Shown: piece after piece, positions 35,326 through 43,197 of the stretch
How the letters are laid out: every line of letters starts with the position of its first letter
Numbering within the stretch: position 1 is the first letter of the stretch
Assembly (NCBI RefSeq): GCF_001570965.1
Contig: NZ_BCSR01000013.1
Location: 1 to 60,155 of the forward strand
From: Janibacter corallicola NBRC 107790
Lineage (GTDB): Bacteria; Actinomycetota; Actinomycetes; Actinomycetales; Dermatophilaceae
DNA length: 60,155 bases
Direction of reading: 5' to 3'
Made by a program: the position numbers and the translations under genes
The notes under the pieces: model-generated
The model's input: the letters and a program-made list of their open reading frames with translations, nothing else
Told to the model about the DNA's origin: nothing
Databases searched by the model: none

Positions 35326-36040
35326 TCACCCCAAGGCGATGTAGTTCTCCACCGCCAGGTGCCGGGCGCTCTGCCGTGGGGGCACCCGGTCGTTGGTCCA
35401 CTTGCTCAGCAGGTACTCGACCTTGCCCTGCATGTGCTCCCGGAGCCGGGAGAACGAGTCGTCGGCGTCGGCGCCGACGGAGCCTTGCAGGACCCACCAC
35501 GTCCACGCGGCGGCTCCTGCGTTGGCGATGAAGTCGGGGATCACCGGGATGCTGCGAGCAGCCAGCCGCTCCTCGGCCTCGGGCGTGGTCGGGGAGTTCG
35601 ATCACGGCGTGAGCAGTGATCTGCGCCGCGATCTCCTCTGTGATGGCGTAGGAATACGCCGCCGGGATGAGGAGGTCGACACCCAGAGTCAGGACCCGCT
35701 CGGAGGGCAGCTGCTCGACATGGTCCGGTACTCGGGACCGGTCGATCTCGTCGTGGGAGTCACGCAACGCCAGCAGGGCCGGGACATCGAGGCCATCAGG
35801 GTCGTACACCGTGCCGGACGCATCAGCCAGCGCCACGACCGAGATTCCGGCCTGGTGCGCGTACATCGCCGTGGCGCCGCCGATCGTGCCGATCCCCTGG
35901 ATCGCAGCAGTGGTCGCTGACAGGCTCCAGCCGGAGGAGCGCGCGTACGCCACAGCTGCCTGGGCCACGCCGTAGCCACCGATGACCGTGGCCAGCGGGA
36001 AGGGCATCCGATCGTTGCCGAGGCTGGTACGTGACGGGGT
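35326..36040 (-). pseudogene. Truncated, frameshifted Glu/Leu/Phe/Val dehydrogenase
   Basis: Only the C-terminal nucleotide-binding half of an amino-acid dehydrogenase (glutamate dehydrogenase type) remains. It opens with MPFPLATVIGGYGVAQAA, has the Rossmann motif IQGIGTIGGATAMYA, and runs to TAHAVIE near 35600. There the frame breaks; the rest (SPTTPEAEERLAARSIPVIP, then DFIANAGAAAWTWWVLQG to VENYIALG) continues in another frame. The substrate-binding N-terminal domain is missing altogether. At least two lesions are therefore present. The remnant lies exactly between two 60-bp direct repeats beside a tRNA operon, which suggests it was left by an integration, duplication or deletion event. 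Confidence 0.82.
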
Positions 36041-36041
36041 G

Positions 36042-36101
36042 CCGGCACGTGACAAAGGCCCCTGACCGTGCGTTTCCGCAGGTCAGGGGCCTTTTCGTGC
36101 T
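36042..36101. repeat. 60-bp direct repeat, copy B, abutting tRNA-Val
   Basis: This is the second copy of the repeat at 35234-35293. Its right end touches the encoded CCA of tRNA-Val(GAC) at 36101-36103. It contains the tRNA operon terminator. Differences from copy A are scattered single bases, so both copies have aged independently. Confidence 0.8.
36055..36093. terminator. Terminator of the tRNA operon
   Basis: AAGGCCCCTGACC (36055-36067) pairs perfectly with GGTCAGGGGCCTT (36081-36093), a 13-bp stem with a 13-base loop. Short T-runs on both sides make it work in either direction. On the minus strand it lies 8 bases after the CCA end of tRNA-Val(GAC). Confidence 0.82.
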
Positions 36102-36103
36102 GG

Positions 36104-36175
36104 TGGGCGATACTGGGTTCGAACCAGTGACCTCTTCCGTGTCAAGGAAGCGCGCTACCGCTGCGCCAATCGCCC
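36104..36175 (-). tRNA. tRNA-Val(GAC)
   Basis: On the minus strand the acceptor stem is GGGCGAT/ATCGCCC, the anticodon loop TTGACAC gives anticodon GAC, and the T-arm has GGTTCGAACCC with discriminator A. The CCA is encoded at 36101-36103. It is the last gene of a Gly-Cys-Val operon and lies next to repeat copy B. Confidence 0.95.
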
Positions 36176-36197
36176 GAGGTGTACAGATTCCGGCTCG

Positions 36198-36268
36198 AGG
36201 TGGAGACGGGATTTGAACCCGTGTAGACGGCTTTGCAGGCCGTTGCCTCGCCTCTCGGCCACTCCACC
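36198..36268 (-). tRNA. tRNA-Cys(GCA)
   Basis: On the minus strand the acceptor stem is GGTGGAG/CTCCACC with U73, the identity base for cysteine. The anticodon loop CTGCAAA gives anticodon GCA and the T-arm has GGTTCAAATCC. CCA is not encoded. It lies between tRNA-Gly and tRNA-Val. Confidence 0.95.
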
Positions 36269-36290
36269 ATTGAAGGCGGTGAACCTTCCG

Positions 36291-36363
36291 AGCGGATGAC
36301 CGGGTTCGAACCGGCGACCTCAACCTTGGCAAGGTTGCGCTCTACCAACTGAGCTACATCCGC
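36291..36363 (-). tRNA. tRNA-Gly(GCC)
   Basis: On the minus strand the acceptor stem is GCGGATG/CATCCGC with U73, the D-arm has AGCTCAGTTGGTAGAGC, the anticodon loop TTGCCAA gives anticodon GCC, and the T-arm has GGTTCGAACCC. CCA is not encoded. It is the first gene of the three-tRNA operon; the promoter must lie in the 150-bp gap before aidB. Confidence 0.95.
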
Positions 36364-36513
36364 ATCCACGCTCTCGAAGCGGTGCTTCTTTGTGCGTGCG
36401 GAGAGACAGTAGCCCACACGTCCCCCAGATTCCAAACCCGGGGTGCGACGGAGCCCGCGGGCACGCCTCCGGCGCCCTTCCGGCGGGCCCGAGCCCCCTC
36501 GTAGGCTGCCGGC

Positions 36514-38187
36514 ATGCCCACGCACGAGGTCACCAACCAGCCCCCTCCCTTCGTCGACCACGACACCTACGGCAGCGATCCGGTGCTCGTCGAGGGGATC
36601 GCCCGCTGGGTCCCGCAGGAGCACCGTGAGGAGGCCGGCACGGAGCTCGGGGACCTCGGCCGGCTGGCCGGGTCCGCGCGCGCCGCGGAGTGGGCAGAGC
36701 GGGCCCAACGCAACACCCCGCGCCTGATCACCCATGACCGGTGGGGCCACCGGATCGACGAGGTGGACTTCGACCCCGCCTGGCACGAGCTGATGAGCAC
36801 GGCCACCGGCACCGGCCTCACCGGCACCCCCTGGGTCGGGCCCGAAGGGGGTGCCGGCCACCTGCGCCGGGCAGCCGGCCTCATCACGTGGAGCCAGGTC
36901 GAGCCCGGGCACATCTGCCCGATCACGATGACCAACGCCGCGGTGCCCGTCCTGCGCCACTCCCCCGAGCTGGCGGCCCGTTGGGAGCCGCTGCTCGCCT
37001 CCCGGACCTACGACTTCGGCCTGCGCGAGGCGAGCACGAAGGCCGGCGCCATCGCCGGGATGGGGATGACCGAGAAGCAGGGCGGCTCGGACGTGCGGGC
37101 GGGCTCCACCCGCGCCGTCCTCACCCCCGGAGGCCCGCTCACCGGTGAGACCTACCGGCTGACGGGGCACAAGTGGTTCTGCTCCGCGCCGATGAGCGAC
37201 GTCTTCCTCGTTCTGGCCGGGACGGCCGAGGGCGCGGCGCCCAGCTGCTTCCTCGTCCCCCGCGTCCTCGAGGACGGGACACGGAACCCCTTCGCCCTGC
37301 AGCGGTTGAAGGACAAGCTCGGTGACCGGTCCAACGCCTCCTCGGAGGTCGAGTTCGACGGCACCTGGGGCGCCCTCGTCGGCGAGGAGGGCCGCGGGGT
37401 GCGCACGATCATCGAGATGGTGGCCAGCACGCGGCTGGACTGCATCCTCGGTTCGGCCGCGACGATGCGGGCCGCGCTGACACGCGCGGTCCACCACACC
37501 CGGCACCGCCGCGCCTTCGGCGCCGAGCTGGTCGACCAGCCGCTGATGCGCAACGTCCTCACCGACCTCGCCCTCGAGTCCGAGGCCGCAACGCTCCTCG
37601 GGCTGCGCATGGCGCACGCCCTCGACGAAGGGGACACCGAGCTGACCCGGTTGGGCGTCGCCGTCTGCAAGTACTGGGTGTGCAAGCGCACCGCCCCCGT
37701 CGTCGCGGAGGCGCTGGAGTGCCTCGGTGGCAACGGATACGTCGAGGAGCACGGCATGGCGCTGCTGTACCGACAGGCGCCGCTGAACTCGATCTGGGAG
37801 GGCTCTGGCAATGTCAACGCCCTCGACGTGCTGCGCGCCATCGGCAAGGAGCCGGGCTCGCTCATGGCGCTGCTGAAGGTGACCGGCGAGGCCCGCGGTC
37901 AGCTGACCGAGCTGGATCGTGCCCTCGACGAGCTGGAGCGTGACGTGGCCGGGCTCGCCGGCGCGGACGCCACCGAGCTCGCGGTCGGAGCCAGGCGGCT
38001 CGTCGAGCGCCTGGCGCTGACGCTGCAGGCCTCCCTCATGGTGCTGCACTCCCCCGCCCCGATGGCCGAGGCCTTCGTCGCCTCACGGCTCGGGGGCGGT
38101 CACGGTGAGACCTTCGGGACCCTGGACCCCACCGACGTGGCCGGGGCCGCCGGCGTCGCCATCGAGCGGGCGGGCGTGTCGCTCTAG
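36514..38187 (+). CDS. aidB: AidB family acyl-CoA dehydrogenase-like protein
   Basis: This is a 557-residue flavoprotein closely following the AidB pattern: HEVTNQPPPFVDHDTY at the start, CPITMTNAAVPVL, GMGMTEKQGGSDVRAGSTRA, HKWFCSAPMSDVFLVLA, RLKDKLGDRSNASSEVEF, and the C-terminal YRQAPLNSIWEGSGNVNALD. E. coli AidB is induced by alkylation, binds FAD and DNA, and protects DNA from alkylating agents; it is not a proven beta-oxidation enzyme. It starts with ATG 36514 and stands in its own unit, though the reductase gene follows after 37 bases. No Ada box is obvious upstream. Confidence 0.9.
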   Translation: MPTHEVTNQPPPFVDHDTYGSDPVLVEGIARWVPQEHREEAGTELGDLGRLAGSARAAEWAERAQRNTPRLITHDRWGHRIDEVDFDPAWHELMSTATGTGLTGTPWVGPEGGAGHLRRAAGLITWSQVEPGHICPITMTNAAVPVLRHSPELAARWEPLLASRTYDFGLREASTKAGAIAGMGMTEKQGGSDVRAGSTRAVLTPGGPLTGETYRLTGHKWFCSAPMSDVFLVLAGTAEGAAPSCFLVPRVLEDGTRNPFALQRLKDKLGDRSNASSEVEFDGTWGALVGEEGRGVRTIIEMVASTRLDCILGSAATMRAALTRAVHHTRHRRAFGAELVDQPLMRNVLTDLALESEAATLLGLRMAHALDEGDTELTRLGVAVCKYWVCKRTAPVVAEALECLGGNGYVEEHGMALLYRQAPLNSIWEGSGNVNALDVLRAIGKEPGSLMALLKVTGEARGQLTELDRALDELERDVAGLAGADATELAVGARRLVERLALTLQASLMVLHSPAPMAEAFVASRLGGGHGETFGTLDPTDVAGAAGVAIERAGVSL

Positions 38188-38224
38188 GGGTCGCGCAGCC
38201 TCGCCGGTGCGGCACACTCGCCCC

Positions 38225-38899
38225 ATGCGCGCCCTCATCACCACCCCGGACCTCGCCGACCTCACCACCGCCGAGCAGGTGACCGAGACCGACCTGGACC
38301 GCCTGTACACCAGGGAGCGGATACTCCGGCTGAACTTCGTCGCCACGCTCGACGGGGCCGCCACCGGCCCCGACGGGCGCTCCGGAACCATCAACTCCAC
38401 AGCCGACCACCGTGGCTTCGCCGCGATGCGCCGGGCAGCCGACGTCATCCTCATCGGTGCGGGCACCGTGCGCGCCGAGCAGTACGGTCCTTCGCGCACG
38501 CCGGTGGTCGTCGTCTCCCACCGCCCGGAGCTGCCCCCTTCGATCCGGGACTCCGACAGGGTGGTCCTGGCCACCAGTCACGCCTCCGGCGCGCAGGAGA
38601 GCCCCACCACGTGGATCTGCGGGCAGGAGAGCGTCGACCTGGGGGCCGTCGTGGAGCGGGCGCGGCAGACCTTCGGACCGCACGTCCTCAGCGAAGGGGG
38701 CCCCCACCTGGCCGGGGAGCTGATCGCCGCCGATCTCGTGGACGAGCTGGCCCTGTCCTGGACCCCGCGACTGGTGGGTGGCACGCGGGTGGACCACCCA
38801 CGGATCCTCGAGGGCTCGGACGTCGAGGTCGAGCTGAGCTGCCGTCACCTCCTCGAGGAGTGCGGCACCCTGCTCGGGCTGTGGCGCATCGAGCGGTGA
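38225..38899 (+). CDS. Pyrimidine reductase family protein (RibD C-terminal domain type)
   Basis: This is a 224-residue NADPH-dependent reductase with the dihydrofolate reductase-like fold used by the RibD C-terminal domain. NFVATLDGAATGPDGRSG is the start of the nucleotide fold, followed by ADVILIGAGTVRAEQYGP and, near the end, LSEGGPHLAGELIAADLVDE. Members with this lone domain are called pyrimidine reductase family proteins; few are true riboflavin enzymes. The ATG at 38225 is used. It ends 4 bases from the stop of the converging hydrolase gene. Confidence 0.82.
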   Translation: MRALITTPDLADLTTAEQVTETDLDRLYTRERILRLNFVATLDGAATGPDGRSGTINSTADHRGFAAMRRAADVILIGAGTVRAEQYGPSRTPVVVVSHRPELPPSIRDSDRVVLATSHASGAQESPTTWICGQESVDLGAVVERARQTFGPHVLSEGGPHLAGELIAADLVDELALSWTPRLVGGTRVDHPRILEGSDVEVELSCRHLLEECGTLLGLWRIER

Positions 38900-38903
38900 C
38901 GGC

Positions 38904-40073
38904 TCACTGCGCCACGAAGTCCCGCACGACGCGTTCCCAGCGCCGCGGGTCGACGTTCCACTCCTTGCAGTGCCGCGCCAGCGACCAGGGCTCGAAGGTC
39001 ACCAGGTCCGGCCGGGCCACGGCCAGGGCCTCGCTCGGCCCCACGGGGACGAACTCGTCGTCACGGGAGTGGATGAGCAGCAGCCGGTGGTCCAGCTCCT
39101 CGGCCCGCTGGACCCAGTTCGTGCGTGCCACGTCGACACTCTCGGAGACGCCGACGAGGTACCTCGCCCAGTGCTTGCCCATGAGGGAGGTCGAGAGGTA
39201 GGCGACCGGCGAGGGCACCCGGTGCAGCATCGCGTGGTGCCGGAGCACGTCCCCCCAGTCCACGACCGGCCCGTCGAGCACCGCCCGGGAGACCACCCTC
39301 GACAGCGGCGAACGGTCGAGGAACTGCAGGACGATCGCCCCGCCCATCGACCAGCCGACGAGGACGACCTCCTTGGCGCCGCGGGCGAGCGCCATCCGCA
39401 CGGCGTCCTCGATGTCGCGCCACTCGGACAGCCCGAGGTTGTAGCGCCCGTCCGGCCCGAGCGGGGCCTCCCCGTCGTTGCGGTAGCTCGGCACGAGACA
39501 GGTCAGGCCCTCCGCGTGCAGGGCGGGTATCGCGCGCAGCGTCTCGATGCGGCGGGCTCCCCGGCCGTGGACCAGCACCGCCCACCGGCTGCCGTCGCCG
39601 TGCTCGCTCGGGACGATCCACGCGGGCATCGGGCCGAGGACCGCGGGGACGGTGACGTCCTCCGTCGCCAGCCCGAGGTCCCGTCGCGGGTCCTGGCCCC
39701 AGTAGTAGCCGTTGAAGCGCGCCGGGCCCGGCACCAGGTGGCCCGAGTCGACCCCGAGCAGCTCCCGCCGCACCCGCCCGCGCCGGTGGTCCACCGCGAG
39801 CACCCCACCGGTGCGGGCGTGCCCGCTACCGCCGTCCAGCCAGAGGCCGTACCGGCCGGGCACGGTGGTGTCGGGGGTGGCGGAGAGGGTGACGCTGTCG
39901 GAGTGCACCACGTGCACGACGGCGTCGTCGGGCCGCGAGGGCTCCGGGGTGAGCACCCGGCGGGCGAAATAGGCTGCCGACCCCACCCAGACCGACCCCG
40001 CCCCGGCCAGTGCCGAGGCGAGGGCAACGGCCGCATAGATCGCGACACGGCGGGCGCCCTTGCTGATGATCAC
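38904..40073 (-). CDS. Membrane-anchored alpha/beta hydrolase
   Basis: This 389-residue protein begins with a basic N-terminus and one hydrophobic segment (VAIYAAVALASALAGAG), so it is probably anchored in the membrane with the domain outside or exported. The nucleophile elbow is GWSMGG (near residue 243), the acid lies in HSRDDEFVP and the final His in ARHCKEWNVD, giving a full catalytic triad. AVLVHGRGARR forms the oxyanion region. Substrate is unknown; an esterase or lipase role is likely. Start is GTG at 40073, close to the divergent ligase gene. Confidence 0.82.
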   Translation of the reverse strand: MIISKGARRVAIYAAVALASALAGAGSVWVGSAAYFARRVLTPEPSRPDDAVVHVVHSDSVTLSATPDTTVPGRYGLWLDGGSGHARTGGVLAVDHRRGRVRRELLGVDSGHLVPGPARFNGYYWGQDPRRDLGLATEDVTVPAVLGPMPAWIVPSEHGDGSRWAVLVHGRGARRIETLRAIPALHAEGLTCLVPSYRNDGEAPLGPDGRYNLGLSEWRDIEDAVRMALARGAKEVVLVGWSMGGAIVLQFLDRSPLSRVVSRAVLDGPVVDWGDVLRHHAMLHRVPSPVAYLSTSLMGKHWARYLVGVSESVDVARTNWVQRAEELDHRLLLIHSRDDEFVPVGPSEALAVARPDLVTFEPWSLARHCKEWNVDPRRWERVVRDFVAQ

Positions 40074-40119
40074 CTACCGATTCTCTCAAATCCGTTGCGG
40101 CGCGGGCAGAATGTGACGA

Positions 40120-41178
40120 GTGACACCGAGCCCAGCACCCGTCATCAGCCCGATGCTCGCCAAGGCCGTCACGTCCGTCCCGGAGGCGGACGCGGTCGAG
40201 GGCGGCTACGCCTACGAGCCGAAGTGGGACGGCTTCCGCTGCATCGTGGTCAAGGACGGTGCGGACGTCGAGCTCACCAGCCGCGGGAAGAAGCCGCTCA
40301 CCCGGTACTTCCCCGAGGTGGTCCGGGCGTGCCGGGAGCACCTGCCGGAGCGCGTCGTCCTGGACGGGGAGATCGTCGTGCGCGGCGGTGATCCCGGGGC
40401 GGAGCGTCTGGAGTGGGAGGCCCTCGGGCAGCGGATCCACCCCGCGGAGTCCCGCATCACGAAGCTCTCCGCGGAGACACCCGCCGAGATCATCGCCTTC
40501 GACCTGCTGGCCGTCGACGGTGAGGAGCTGGTGGCGGCCCCCTTCGCCCGACGTCGGGAGCGATTGGAGGCCGTCTTCGCCGACATCGCGAAGGGAGCCC
40601 CGCTGCACCTGACGAGGGTGACCCGGGATCCCGCCGAGGCCCGGGAGTGGTTCACCCGCTTCGAGGGGGCGGGCCTGGACGGTGTCGTCGCCAAGGCGCT
40701 GGAGTCCCCCTACACCCCCGGCAAGCGCACGATGCTCAAGATCAAGCACAAGCGGACCGCGGAGGCCGTCGTCACCGGGTACCGCGTGCACAAGTCCGGG
40801 CAGGGCGTCGGCTCGCTGCTCCTCGGGCTGTACCACGAGGGGAGGCTCTTCAATGTCGGCGGGATCGCCGCCTTCACCGCGAAGCGCCGGCTCGAGCTCG
40901 TCGAGGAGCTGGAGCCGTTGGTGCGCAGGGATGCCCACGGCGAGGTCGAGCACGCGGAGACCGACCGGTCGCGCTTCTCCTCGAGCAAGGACGTCAGCTA
41001 CGTCCCGCTGCGACCCGAACGCGTCGTCGAGGTCGCCTTCGACCAGCTGGAGGGGCACCGCTTCCGGCACACCGTGCAGTTCCTGCGCTGGCGCCCCGAC
41101 CGGGACCCGGAGTCGTGCACCCTCGAGCAGATCGACCGGGCGAAGGCCTACGACCTGGGCCGGGTCCTCGCGAACTGA
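40120..41178 (+). CDS. ATP-dependent DNA ligase (LigC-like)
   Basis: This is a 352-residue ATP-dependent ligase of the LigC/LigD-ligase group. Motif I is YEPKWDGFRC (Lys near residue 35). LDGEIVVRG, AFDLLAVDG, LDGVVAKALESPY and LKIKHKRTAE supply motifs III to V, and an OB-fold follows. The start is GTG at 40120, partly within GAGTGACACC. It is divergent from the hydrolase gene. With the split LigD operon at 21-23.6 kb this is the second ATP-dependent ligase of the window, and it is closest to the second polymerase gene at 42 kb, which is on the other strand. Confidence 0.88.
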   Translation: MTPSPAPVISPMLAKAVTSVPEADAVEGGYAYEPKWDGFRCIVVKDGADVELTSRGKKPLTRYFPEVVRACREHLPERVVLDGEIVVRGGDPGAERLEWEALGQRIHPAESRITKLSAETPAEIIAFDLLAVDGEELVAAPFARRRERLEAVFADIAKGAPLHLTRVTRDPAEAREWFTRFEGAGLDGVVAKALESPYTPGKRTMLKIKHKRTAEAVVTGYRVHKSGQGVGSLLLGLYHEGRLFNVGGIAAFTAKRRLELVEELEPLVRRDAHGEVEHAETDRSRFSSSKDVSYVPLRPERVVEVAFDQLEGHRFRHTVQFLRWRPDRDPESCTLEQIDRAKAYDLGRVLAN

Positions 41179-41186
41179 GGACCCGG
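41160..41186. terminator. Terminator hairpin over the ligase stop codon
   Basis: CCGGGTCCTC (41160-41169) pairs with GAGGACCCGG (41177-41186) across a 7-base loop. The stem overlaps the TGA of the ligase gene. It serves the convergent boundary between the ligase and the DUF2510 gene. Confidence 0.7.
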
Positions 41187-41217
41187 CCCGGGCGCGATGA
41201 GAAGCTGCCCCCCTCGA

Positions 41218-41823
41218 TCAGAACGAGTCGTTGATGGTGATCTTGTCGTAGTCGTCGGGGAGCTTGTCAGCGGATGTGCAGTCCACGGTCACCGTCTCCC
41301 CCGGCTGGATCTCGTCAGTCATGCAGTCCAGGGTGGCCAGGACCTCCGAGCCCTTCTTGAGCTTGACGTCCGCCCACAGGCTGTCGCGCGAATCCCGGTC
41401 GTTGGTCACCTTCAGGCCAGTGATGGCCGCGCTGCCGAACTCCCTCGTGACCTTCCAGCCTGCCGCGTACTTGAAGCCGTCGACCTCGAAGGCCTCCCCC
41501 TCGGTGATGGTCATCGGGTTGTCGACACCGCCTGACTTGGATGCGTCCGAGTCCATCGACTTGCTGACCTCGTCCGCCGTCCCGATCACGCCGGCGGTGC
41601 AGGCAGCGAAGCCACCGCAGCACACGAGCAGCACGATGGCCACGACGATGACGACCCACTTCCAGGGAAAGCCCTTCTTCTGCGGCGGCGGGGGCGTCTG
41701 CCCGTAGGCCGGCGGCGGGGGCTGGGTCCCCTGCTGGGCGGGCCGATAGTCATCGGTCCACTGCTCCCCGTCGTAGTAGCGTTCCTACCCATCCGGCTGG
41801 GGAAACCATCCTGCACTGCTCAT
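41218..41823 (-). pseudogene. DUF2510 membrane-anchored protein gene with an amber codon at position 13
   Basis: The frame starts MSSAGWFPQPDG and continues as ERYYDGEQWTDDYRPAQQGT, the DUF2510 domain found at the N-terminus of actinobacterial membrane proteins. Between them, codon 13 (41785-41787) is TAG. The family has a short variable loop here, often with Trp, Arg or Gln, so TGG or CAG to TAG is a likely change. After a Pro-rich linker comes one membrane helix (VVIVVAIVLLVCCGGFAA) and an exported domain of about 120 residues with LKVTNDRDSRDSLWADVKL and paired Cys residues (DCMTDE, VDCTSA). The rest is intact, so the nonsense change is recent, suppressed, or a sequencing error. Confidence 0.78.
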
Positions 41824-41952
41824 GAGCGTGTGTTACCTCCGTGGCGTTTGTGATCGGTGATGAAAGATTTATCACCACGTCACGAGGCTCGGTCCGAACG
41901 TTCCGCGTGGTCTTCGTGACAGTTATCGCACTGTTGCTGTGACGGCGGCTCG

Positions 41953-43017
41953 CTACGGCTCGACCCGGTTGCCGTCGGCGTCCCAGTTGCCGGCGACCTT
42001 CTTGCTCGGCTGCACCCGGGGCGGCTCGCCGGGCATCTTCGGGTGGTCCGGGGGGAAGTTCAGCTCGCCGAGGCCACGCTCGCGCACATCGGTGTCCCAC
42101 AACGCGATCGCGGCATCCACATCACCGGCGGTGGCGTCCATGTCTGCCCAGGGATTCGCCCCCTTCGCCCGCTCCGGCGCGGAGTGCACCGTCCACTCCC
42201 CCGGCGCCAGGCCGTCCAGCTCGGACCAGGCGACGGGCATCGAGACCGGGGCGCCGGGCAGCGCGCGCGGGCTCCAGGCGGAGGCGATGGTGCGGTCGCG
42301 GTTGGCCTGGTTGAAGTCGACGAAGATCCGTCGGCCGCGCTCCTCCTTCCACCACGCGGTGGTCACGAGGTCCGGCAGCCGTCGCTCGAGCTCACGGGCG
42401 ATCCCGATGACCCCGTGCCGCACGTCGAGGAACTCCCGTGTCGGCGCGATGCGGGAGTACACGTGCAGTCCACGGCTGCCGGAGGTCTTGACGAAGGGAG
42501 TCAGCCCGATCCCCTCCATCACCTCCTTGAGACCGCGGGCGGCCTCCACGACGTCGGCGAAGTCGCGACCGGGCTGGGGGTCCAGGTCGATCCGCAGCTC
42601 GTCGGGATGGTCGTTGTCCCCGGAGCGCACCGGCCACGGGTGCCACGTGGTCGTCGACATCTGCACGCACCACACCGCCGTCGCGATCTCGTCGATCACC
42701 AGCTGCGGGTGGCGCCGCCCGCTCGGGTAGGTGCACATCGTGGTGCGGGCCCACTCCGGTGCGCCCTTGGGCGGGTTCTTGGAGTAGAACTCCTCGCCGG
42801 TGATGCCCTCGCGGAACCGCTGCAGCGTCACCGGCCGATCTCCCACCGCGGCGAGCAGCTGTCCACCGATCGCGAGCACGTAGTCCGCGAGGTCGCGCTT
42901 GGTCACCGCGGGTCCGGCGTCGGTGGCCGGCCACATCACACGATCGGGGCTGGACAGGCGCACGCTTCGCTCCTGCCCGTCGGGGCCGGGGATCCGAAGC
43001 TGCTGCACGCCCGCCAC
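41953..43017 (-). CDS. ligD: LigD-type primase-polymerase domain protein, second copy
   Basis: This is a 354-residue stand-alone LigD polymerase-domain protein. RIDLDPQPGRDF holds the metal-binding Asp pair (near residue 145), KTSGSRGLHVYS the catalytic His region, and RRIFVDFNQANRDRTIASAW the third motif. It has an extra C-terminal tail of about 40 residues absent from the shorter copy at 21-22 kb. I use GTG 43017; GTG 43008 is also possible. The open frame upstream is antisense to ectD and not coding. The two polymerases differ widely and are not a recent duplication. Confidence 0.85.
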   Translation of the reverse strand: MAGVQQLRIPGPDGQERSVRLSSPDRVMWPATDAGPAVTKRDLADYVLAIGGQLLAAVGDRPVTLQRFREGITGEEFYSKNPPKGAPEWARTTMCTYPSGRRHPQLVIDEIATAVWCVQMSTTTWHPWPVRSGDNDHPDELRIDLDPQPGRDFADVVEAARGLKEVMEGIGLTPFVKTSGSRGLHVYSRIAPTREFLDVRHGVIGIARELERRLPDLVTTAWWKEERGRRIFVDFNQANRDRTIASAWSPRALPGAPVSMPVAWSELDGLAPGEWTVHSAPERAKGANPWADMDATAGDVDAAIALWDTDVRERGLGELNFPPDHPKMPGEPPRVQPSKKVAGNWDADGNRVEP

Positions 43018-43197
43018 AGTCGCGAGCGTAGCCGCAGAGCTGTGCGGGCCGCACCCCCTTGCCGAGGGCAGGAACCGGGTGTGCATGATAGATAGACCAG
43101 TTGCGGCGCCCTTTCCGGGCTGCCGACTTGTCAACTCAACACTGTTTTGTCTGAATCCGGCTTGTTTCGAGCCGCTGATTGAGGGAAAGGGATCTTC
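43018..43197. promoter_or_regulatory. Low-GC leader of the ectoine hydroxylase gene
   Basis: The last 80 bases before ectD are far richer in A and T than any neighbouring region (for example GTCAACTCAACACTGTTTTG). TTGTCAA near 43126 could be a -35 element. A weak purine tract GAGGGAAAGG ends 8 bases before the GTG start. The region also holds the start of the polymerase gene on the other strand. I see no clear repeat or riboswitch. Confidence 0.4.
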
